7,567 bases of DNA from Ignavibacteriales bacterium (GTDB taxonomy: Bacteria; Bacteroidota; Ignavibacteria; Ignavibacteriales; Melioribacteraceae), in contig JAFGID010000174.1 of the NCBI GenBank assembly GCA_016929735.1, positions 1 to 7,567 of the forward strand. The letters run 5' to 3'. The number at the start of each line of letters is the position of its first letter. Position 1 is the first letter of the stretch. The notes under the pieces are model-generated. The model worked only from the letters and a program-made list of their open reading frames with translations, did not search any database and had not been told where the DNA came from. A program made the translations under genes and the position numbers. Positions 1-5,405 of this stretch are shown one piece after another.

Positions 1-345
1 AATGTTTCTTATTCTTGGGATTTTGATACATTGATTTTTGTTAGGTAATGTATTAAAAATTTTTCTTTGAAAGTATATTCGGTTTTTTTAAATTTGTTTT
101 ATTTTTATTAGTGATAAACAAGAAAATGATATACTGAATAATTTTGTAGAATAACATTCTTTGTTAAATGAAATATTGAAGCAATAAGTTATTTATAAAT
201 TATGAATTATAAAAATTTTCAACTATTTGCAAAAGATTGTTATACTGAAACTACACGCAGTATAACATTCTATGAAACAAATGTTCGTGCAGTATAATTA
301 ATAGTTATGTACACTTTCAGAATTATCAAAAATAAATGGTGATAA
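1..345. other. Non-coding leader upstream of the first cassette genes
   Basis: No credible gene is visible on either strand: all frames carry frequent stops and the sequence is very AT-rich. No integrase gene and no complete attC-like right end (the GGGCGGCGG plus CAACGTCGTTA block seen three times later) is present, so the left boundary of cassette A cannot be placed. The only structure I can support is a cluster of TATACTG half-sites, described separately. The first 14 bases match the middle of the repeat at 2919-3104, which may be a remnant or chance. Confidence 0.6.
239..298 (+). promoter_or_regulatory. Putative promoter/operator with inverted TATACTG sites
   Basis: GTTATACTG (239-247) and CAGTATAAC (258-266) form a perfect 9-bp inverted repeat with a 10-base loop. 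A third copy, CAGTATAAT (290-298), overlaps a perfect TATAAT hexamer at 293-298, about 48 bases before the ATG at 346. A further TATACTG lies at 130-136. The four copies are arranged +, +, -, -. This fits a repressor operator overlapping a -10 element for the 346-1565 gene pair. No good -35 hexamer is seen at 16-18 bases upstream of the TATAAT, so the promoter call is weak. The repeat itself is directly visible. No regulator is encoded nearby. Confidence 0.4.
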
Positions 346-666
346 ATGGATATAAATCAAAAAATTAACTTAGCGCTTACTATTATTAATTCTCTCGTGT
401 TTATAGTAATGGTTGTTACCCTAATTCTTCAATATAATGCTTATAAACAAAATCAGAAAAGTCTCAATAATTCACAGAGTGAATTAAGGGCAACAATTCT
501 AGGTACAAAGTTACAATTGAATTCAATTTTGCTATCACAAAAACTTAAAGAATTAGATTTAATTGATAAAAACAGTAGCATCGAAAGCCAATCCAAATAC
601 AACAATGTCTTGAAGGAAATCGAAAAAATTAAAAATGAAATAGAATCAATAAAAAACAAATTATAG
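346..666 (+). CDS. Small single-pass membrane protein with C-terminal coiled coil
   Basis: A 106-residue protein of no family I recognise. Residues about 7-30 are a run of hydrophobic residues (Ile, Val, Leu, Phe, Met) forming one probable transmembrane helix. There is no signal-peptidase-like site, so it is probably a membrane anchor with a short outer N-terminus. From about residue 31 to the end it is charged and helical; the last 30 residues, rich in Lys/Glu/Ile, look like a coiled coil. The ATG at 346 is chosen because an in-frame TAA (343-345) lies directly before it. No clear Shine-Dalgarno is present. The gene is followed after 9 bases by the gene at 676, whose AGAGG ribosome-binding sequence overlaps this stop codon, so the two are likely co-transcribed and coupled. 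A role as membrane tether or partner for the downstream protein is inference only. Confidence 0.7.
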   Translation: MDINQKINLALTIINSLVFIVMVVTLILQYNAYKQNQKSLNNSQSELRATILGTKLQLNSILLSQKLKELDLIDKNSSIESQSKYNNVLKEIEKIKNEIESIKNKL

Positions 667-669
667 AGG
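665..669 (+). promoter_or_regulatory. Ribosome binding site for the gene at 676
   Basis: AGAGG lies six bases before the ATG at 676 and overlaps the TAG stop of the upstream gene (664-666). It supports the chosen start and suggests translational coupling. It is one of the few convincing Shine-Dalgarno sequences in the window; the cassette genes at 1851, 3117 and 4391 lack one. Confidence 0.55.
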
Positions 670-675
670 TTTATA

Positions 676-1565
676 ATGCCAGTTAGCCAATTAATTACAA
701 ATGATTTTAAAACTAACAACGTTCTTTCTGATGATTTTAATAATATTTATCGTTATTTATTTGCTATCTCATTTACAAAAATATCCTCTCTAGAGTCAGC
801 ACAAATTAAACGGGCAATAGCTGACTTATGTGTTAAAGAGCTTGTGTTAAAATTACAATCTCTTAATCTTTTTGGATTTGATAAAATTGAAGTTGGGAAG
901 ATAGAAGATTCTCCCGATCCAGTTATAATAACTTATGTGGATGATATATATGATTTTTCAATTAATGTTGGAAGTGACATATTCGGATTTCAAAATATTC
1001 TTCAACTTTACAAGACTTTCTGAAAACTTGCGACCTTTTCTACGATTTTATTCTTGAATTATATGAAAAGATTAAAATTTTCATAGAGGGAATAGGTGAT
1101 AATATTTTATTTATACCACATAGAACTACACACGGCTTTTTATTTAAAATAGAAAATTTTAGATCAAGAGTAAAACGAGAAAATAAAGCTATCTCCAACT
1201 ATGAATTAATGGAAAGAATTATTCCATCACTTAATATTTCCGATAGCCCCATCGGGAAGATGGAATATTCAACCAGAGGAAGGACAGATATCAAAATGAG
1301 TGGCTTACTAATCGTTGACAACATTAAATGGTCATCTTGGATAACAATTGAAGCTCCTGGTAATAGAAATTATTCTACAATGGAACTAGATTTTTCATTC
1401 ATTAATGAAGTAAATGAATTGCCAGATGGGACTCGTGAGCCTTTTAATTCGGAATCTATCCCTAGATGGAGAAGTGTATTTTTAAACTTATTAAAAGAAA
1501 AAACATTCAAAGGATTTTTACAAAATTGGTTAAACGATATTTCTTTTGATAGCGTGAGAAAATAA
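676..1565 (+). pseudogene. Frameshifted cassette gene, unknown family
   Basis: Two reading frames appear to be halves of one gene of about 296 codons. The first runs from the ATG at 676 to a TGA at 1021-1023 (115 residues). The frame of the second half is open from 978 to the TAA at 1563-1565 and shows normal protein-like sequence well upstream of its first ATG (1209), including a stretch PHRTTHG and a Lys/Arg-rich helix, so 1209 is not a convincing start. One extra base in the TTT run at 1017-1019 would join the frames into a continuous helical segment, so a one-base deletion, a sequencing error or a -1 slip at ACT TTC TGA would each explain it. The C-terminal half contains a block around EAPGN and a WL-rich end. 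I do not recognise the family. The gene follows the membrane protein at 346 by 9 bases and is followed, 52 bases on, by the attC-like repeat at 1618. Confidence 0.65.
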
Positions 1566-1617
1566 TATTTTTAAAATACAAGAAATAGCACGCTCAATTT
1601 AATAGAAAACGTGTAAA

Positions 1618-1840
1618 TAACCAGCCAATCAACCCGACCGCCTTTTCGCACTCGGGTTTTCTAAAATTCTTGGGTTGGTTTTTCCGTTTTAAGTTTTTTG
1701 TTCAAAGTAGTTCTATTAATTAACATTGTTGCAAACTGCACTTGCAAAGAAAGATATGTACAGTTTGCTAAATCATTGGCTTTGTCGTTTTAATCTGCAT
1801 TGCTGTTCTGGGCGGCGGGTTATCGGCAACGTCGTAATGT
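1618..1840 (+). repeat. attC-like site 1, long, with altered R box
   Basis: It starts with TAACCAGCCAATCAACCCGA and ends with GGGCGGCGGGTTATCGGCAA followed by CGTCGTAATG. AACCCG (1631-1636) plus CCGCC (1638-1642) pair perfectly with GGCGG (1811-1815) plus CGGGTT (1816-1821), leaving a single unpaired A at 1637. This is the extrahelical-base arrangement typical of attC L boxes. The right R box reads GTAATGT (1834-1840) instead of the GTTA seen in the other two, which may impair recombination. A separate 8-bp inverted repeat, GCAAACTG (1731-1738) with CAGTTTGC (1761-1768), lies in the central region. At about 220 bases it is longer than typical attC sites. It terminates cassette A. Confidence 0.7.
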
Positions 1841-1850
1841 TGCAATACAA

Positions 1851-2921
1851 ATGAGTCAAGTAAAAACATATGAGATTTCTTTGCCTTTAAATGAAAAGGA
1901 TTACAATTTTCTAAAAGATTATATAGATAATCCTGAAGTCGAGATTAGTGATGAAATTAGAAAAGCTTTTTATCAATTTAAATCTCATAGTTCTGAAGCA
2001 GATGAAAATATCATCTTAGATAAAAATGATTATTCAAAATTTATAGATAAGTTAAAAGAGAAAAAATTTATTGAACAATTTGAAAACGGATTTGGAGATT
2101 TTAATACTAATAAATTCTATATAAAATTGGAAAAGTCTTTAAGGGAAGAAAATATTTTATTCGATAGGAATTATGATACCTCTAAAAAACAAACCAAAGT
2201 GATTGATGATTTAGTTGCTAAAATTCTCATAAAATATTTTAAAGATGATAGCCCACGATGGCTTATTCGAGCATATATTGTTGGTAGAGCAATTTATTAT
2301 GAAGGTAAGTATAAACCACACAAAACCCCAATTAAAGAGATTCCACTTTCAGATGAAGCGAAAAGAATTACCAAAGAATATAGTTTACCTTTAGAAGTAG
2401 CCAAAAGAATAGATGTAGCTTTAGATTACTCTAATACTACAATAAAATGTCTAACGAAAGAACAATTAAAAAAACTTAGAAAAATTATCATTGTTGATGA
2501 TTTAATAAAAAACAAACCAGTTTATTAACTTGTTGATAAAATTTATGAATTTTTACCGAACGATGATGTTTTCTTATTAAATATAGATTGGCAATCAGTT
2601 TTACGTAACGAATTAAATTTTATCGCTAACAAAGCAAGATTAGAATTAAAACCATCCAATAGCTATGTAGTTTGTATGAGTTTTAAAGGTTGTTGTGATA
2701 ATTGCTCAAAAGATATTGCAGGAAAGGTATTCAAAATTTCAGAAGCACCACAAATACCATATGAAAAATGCTCTGCTGAAATATGCTTGTGTAATTTATT
2801 ACCATTCAATCCTGAATATCAATATGTTTTACCAGATGGTCAAATAAAATTAAAAGTTGAAAATGAAAAAGAATGGAAGTTGTGGTATCTAAAAAATATT
2901 GCACTAGAAAATGCAAAATAA
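1851..2921 (+). pseudogene. Cassette gene with in-frame stop; Cys-rich zinc-motif C-terminus
   Basis: A single frame runs from the ATG at 1851 to the TAA at 2919-2921 (357 codons) and is interrupted only by one TAA at 2526-2528, codon 226. The sequence after this stop keeps protein-like composition in the same frame for 130 codons, so it is probably one protein with a recent nonsense change, a sequencing error or, least likely, recoding. The N-terminal 225 residues are mostly helical and charged, with no family I recognise. The C-terminal part (counting through the stop) has C281, C282, C285 and then C307, C312, C314, with AP and IP between the clusters. This resembles a CxxC...CxxxxCxC zinc-binding arrangement. 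A TTG-initiated start at 1800 would translate the attC end and is rejected. If the break is real, the product is either a 225-residue truncated protein or nothing functional. The gene ends exactly at the next attC-like site. Confidence 0.65.
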
Positions 2922-3104
2922 CAAGTATCTCAACCCCTCCTCCTTTTCGCATTTGGCATTGTTGTAATTATTTGCTTTGTTCTTCCGTGTAATGTTTCTT
3001 ATTCAAAGTAGTTCTGTTAAATAAAAATTTCAATAATTAAAAAGTTGTTGGTATGGTTGGGCACTCTTGTTCTGGGACGCCACTTATCAGCAACGTCGTT
3101 ATAC
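2919..3104 (+). repeat. attC-like site 2, with poorly paired arms
   Basis: It begins TAAC at 2919, where the TAA is the stop of the preceding gene. It then has AACCCCTCCTCC (2932-2943) and TTTTCGCA as in site 1, and ends with CAACGTCGTTATAC (R box GTTATAC at 3098-3104). The central sequence around TTCAAAGTAGTTCT matches site 1. The expected L-box pairing is lost: the right arm GGGACGCCACTT (3074-3085) does not complement the left arm, whereas sites 1 and 3 pair. It may therefore be a decayed or hybrid site. It separates cassettes B and C. Confidence 0.65.
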
Positions 3105-3116
3105 ATTTTCAAATAG

Positions 3117-4199
3117 ATGTTTCCTATTGCAAATATAAATTTTTACTTAAATGAGATTATTCATAAAGATAATCTCAAGATATATTGTTCTATAAAGAAC
3201 TCTCTTTCGGAAAACATTGAAAAAGAATTTTCCCAAACAGAAATCTACGAAGGGATTCGAATAACTTATTACAGTCATATTAAAGATGAAATTGGAATAA
3301 TAATATTTATAAAATTTGTTGGCATCTATCAGACTGAAGTTAATTATAGTTTTATTTATGAAACAATTACGAATATTATAGAATCATTTAAAAATAATAT
3401 CTTACACGAAATTGAGTATAATATTCCCTGTTGTGTAACTGTAAAAGACGCAGAAATAATAAGTAAAAATGAAATCATATTGCATCTTGAAAAGTATTAT
3501 TCGAGAATATTAGAGAAACAAAAAGACAAGCTTTATGATATCGATATAAATGTTGAACAAATAATTAGTAACACAACAAAAAATATTAAAGAAAATGAGT
3601 ATTTCTTGAAATGTCACAGAACAACAAAATTTCACGATATTGATATTAAACTATGGGAAACGCGGAGAGCATTAGTTTGTGGTCTTTCTTTGACTGCGAT
3701 AGTAATGTTAGGAGTAACTCTTGAGGAATGTTGTAAAACGGTATTAAAAAATGATTATGAACACAAAATACGCTTAACCCAAAACGGTGCTGATCTGAAA
3801 TTACTAAGCGAAGCTAGTCTGAAAGCCGAGGAGAAATATGGGGATTTTCAACTTTATCATCTAATAGTAGCTTTGCAAAATGAGAAGTATATTAATGATG
3901 AAGAACGCAGCCATCTTTTACATATTAAGGATTATATAAGAAACGCTTTTATACACTCTGATAAATCCAAAATTTTTGATAAAAATAGAACAAGTAAAGT
4001 TTCTGCTTTTAAATTAGAGGATAATAAAATCAAATATGTAGAAACTCAAGAATTGTCAATGCTTCAAATGAGTTTTGCACAAGGTGTGATGCAAAAAAAA
4101 TTAGCTGACGAAAATGGTAAGATTATATTCTATGAAATTGAAGAATACATTTATGAAATATCAAATAGATTTTGGATTAAATGGAAAGAAAATGTATAA
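3117..4199 (+). CDS. HEPN-like domain protein, cassette C
   Basis: A 360-residue, probably cytoplasmic protein. The C-terminal half carries a hydrophobic helix ending LGVTLEECCKTVL (about 198-210) and, further on, the motif RNAFIH (R275-H280) inside a helical block. Together they match the HEPN superfamily pattern of a helix with an acidic residue followed by an RxxxxH motif. In active HEPN proteins this motif forms an RNase site across a dimer; many other HEPN domains act only as binding modules. Residues 1 to about 165 are a mix of strands and helices of unknown family. The ATG at 3117 is used because an in-frame TAG (3114-3116) lies directly before it and the attC-like site 2 ends 13 bases upstream. 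No Shine-Dalgarno is seen. The TAA stop is the first part of site 3. No partner antitoxin such as an MNT nucleotidyltransferase is adjacent, so a toxin-antitoxin role is not supported; a stand-alone defence or stress RNase is an inference. Confidence 0.7.
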   Translation: MFPIANINFYLNEIIHKDNLKIYCSIKNSLSENIEKEFSQTEIYEGIRITYYSHIKDEIGIIIFIKFVGIYQTEVNYSFIYETITNIIESFKNNILHEIEYNIPCCVTVKDAEIISKNEIILHLEKYYSRILEKQKDKLYDIDINVEQIISNTTKNIKENEYFLKCHRTTKFHDIDIKLWETRRALVCGLSLTAIVMLGVTLEECCKTVLKNDYEHKIRLTQNGADLKLLSEASLKAEEKYGDFQLYHLIVALQNEKYINDEERSHLLHIKDYIRNAFIHSDKSKIFDKNRTSKVSAFKLEDNKIKYVETQELSMLQMSFAQGVMQKKLADENGKIIFYEIEEYIYEISNRFWIKWKENV

Positions 4200-4381
4200 C
4201 CAGTTTTCCAAGCCGACCACTTTAAACGTAGCGGCATTTATGTGGTTATAATGTTTAGTTGCAAAAGTTAGTTGCTTTATGAATGTAGTGAACAAAATAA
4301 ATTTATAAATAATTATTTGCGTTGGCTTTTCAAAGCTGCATTGCTGTGTTGGGCGGCGGCTTAAAAACAACGTCGTTATGT
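4197..4381 (+). repeat. attC-like site 3
   Basis: It begins TAACCAG, the TAA being the stop of the HEPN gene, and ends CAACGTCGTTATGT, with R box GTTATGT at 4375-4381. AAGCCG (4210-4215) pairs with CGGCTT (4357-4362), and CC (4217-4218) with GG (4355-4356), leaving an unpaired A at 4216. This is the same bulged geometry as site 1 but with compensatory base differences, strong evidence that the fold is maintained. CTGCATTGCTGT (4336-4347) is identical to 1795-1806 in site 1. The central region differs from sites 1 and 2. It separates cassettes C and D. Confidence 0.72.
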
Positions 4382-4390
4382 TTCTAAAAT

Positions 4391-5338
4391 ATGAATGAAC
4401 CTTGGTACATAAAAGAAGCTTTAAATTATCGTAAAAACCGATATATGGATCATTTATCTAAAGATGATTTATTTATTCGAGCAAAAGATATTTTAATTAA
4501 TTGTATCGAAATTAATAAGGATGGCAAAATATCGGCTGATTTGAGTGATGATTATGGACAATTTTTCTGGGTACGTTGGACCCATATTATTGAAGAATAT
4601 AAACTGAGATATGGTTCATTTAGACCTATGTTCGATGGGCAAAATAGTGAAGGATTAAATATTCCTAAGAACTTTCCATTGATTAACAGAGCAAACGCTA
4701 AAATTAATAATGTTAAGAAAAATTCTAATCCGACACTTTATAAGTATGGGGATCTTAAATATCTCAAGCAGTATTTGAAAAATGGTAATATTAGAATATC
4801 TCCAGCGTCATCTTATAAAGACCCGTCTCTAAATCACGCGATGAATGATGATGAATTGAATTTTATTTCTCAAAATCATCCGTCAAAACTCAAAATGGAA
4901 GTTTTTGATAAATTCGGCAATTCTAAAGGTTTCGCCAAACCAATAGAAGGCAAACTTACTTTTACATCTACTACTGATTATTATGTTTTTTGTGTGTCAA
5001 CAGTTCTATCTCCAAGACTATTTGTTGACTTCAACAATGCTAATGGTTGTCTAATAATAAAAAATACAACTATCTTTTTGAAGAAGTTATTAGAAGATTT
5101 TTTAGATAATAACAAAAATTATTTTGGGGAAATTGGAGAAGTAAAATATGTTGATCCTATCTTTGCCAACTATAAAGAATACGACCAATTTTATTCAAAA
5201 CATTTTAGATATGCTTATCAAAGAGAATTGCGAATATGCTTCATACCTGATAAAGATATTAAACAACTAGAGAAGAAAGAATTGCAATTAGGAAATTTAG
5301 AAGATTGTTGTGAATTGATTGAAATCGAAGAAACATAA
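4391..5338 (+). CDS. DUF2971-like protein, cassette D
   Basis: A 315-residue soluble protein. From about residue 115 it follows the outline I associate with DUF2971: LYKYGDLKYLKQYLKNG (116-132), then a small strand and a SSYKDP segment (140-145), where family members usually have a phrase like 'F-NDP'. Next come YVFCVST (198-204), a Gly-containing strand NGCLIIKN (218-225), VKYVDP (251-256), and finally YAYQRELRICFIP (274-286), like the usual 'W.YE.E.R' end. The N-terminal 110 residues are an extra helical region with several Trp/Tyr. The biochemical role of DUF2971 is not established to my knowledge. The family is common in accessory and mobile regions, which fits a cassette. The start at 4391 is 12 bases after site 3; the ATG at 4378 ends in a stop after a few codons. 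The TAA stop opens the truncated site 4. The family call rests on remembered pattern, not a search. Confidence 0.65.
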   Translation: MNEPWYIKEALNYRKNRYMDHLSKDDLFIRAKDILINCIEINKDGKISADLSDDYGQFFWVRWTHIIEEYKLRYGSFRPMFDGQNSEGLNIPKNFPLINRANAKINNVKKNSNPTLYKYGDLKYLKQYLKNGNIRISPASSYKDPSLNHAMNDDELNFISQNHPSKLKMEVFDKFGNSKGFAKPIEGKLTFTSTTDYYVFCVSTVLSPRLFVDFNNANGCLIIKNTTIFLKKLLEDFLDNNKNYFGEIGEVKYVDPIFANYKEYDQFYSKHFRYAYQRELRICFIPDKDIKQLEKKELQLGNLEDCCELIEIEET

Positions 5339-5385
5339 CCAGCCAATCAACCCGACTGGCTTTTCGCATTTGGAATTTTCTCAAT
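5336..5385 (+). repeat. Truncated attC-like site 4 (left half only)
   Basis: The 21 bases from 5336 are identical to the left end of site 1 at 1618-1638, and TTTTCGCA also matches. Similarity fades by about 5385. No right-hand GGGCGGCGG/CAACGTCGTTA half is present before the 3' end of feoB at 5406. It therefore looks like a deleted end of the last cassette and marks the array-chromosome junction. The 67 bases between the two convergent genes also contain TTATAA-C-TTATAA (5390-5402). No convincing GC-rich terminator hairpin with a T-run is seen. Confidence 0.65.
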
Positions 5386-5405
5386 TTTATTATAACTTAT
5401 AACTC

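Larger units (their letters stand above)
346..5385 (+). mobile_element. Integron-type gene cassette array (integrase not in window)
   Basis: Four co-oriented units are each followed by an attC-like repeat. Inferred crossover points (G|TT of the right-hand R box) give cassette B as about 1835-3098, cassette C as about 3099-4375, and cassette D from about 4376 to the truncated repeat ending near 5385. Cassette A ends at about 1834, but its left edge is not identifiable. Known integron cassettes have one gene (sometimes two) in the same direction, promoterless, each with its own attC at the 3' end, and this layout matches. No intI gene or attI is visible, so this could be the distal part of a chromosomal integron or an integrase-less cluster of attC sites. 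The repeats are longer than usual attC sites, so a different family of mobile repeats with attC-like ends remains possible. Confidence 0.7.

Noticed and set aside
263..307. Possible short attC or attI between TAAC at 263-266 and GTTA at 304-307
   Set aside because: The outer boxes are present but the inner arms do not pair and the GGGCGGCGG/CAACGTC block is absent.
453..719. 88-residue reading frame on the - strand
   Set aside because: It is antisense to the coiled-coil gene and the start of the next gene; its hydrophobic composition is a by-product of Lys/Asn-rich codons on the other strand.
1209..1565. Independent 118-residue gene starting at the ATG at 1209
   Set aside because: The frame is open and protein-like back to 978, so this ATG looks internal to a frameshifted longer gene.
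1800..1850. TTG-initiated N-terminal extension of the cassette B gene through the GGGCGGCGG block
   Set aside because: The extension would translate the conserved end of the attC-like site; the ATG at 1851 just after the site is the better start.
4161..4370. 69-residue reading frame on the - strand
   Set aside because: It lies mostly inside attC-like site 3 and the end of the HEPN gene, and has no protein-like features.
2919..4381. Reading the spaced repeats as a CRISPR array
   Set aside because: The repeats are more than 180 bases, separated by gene-sized units, and paired only at their ends; there are no short regular repeats or spacers.
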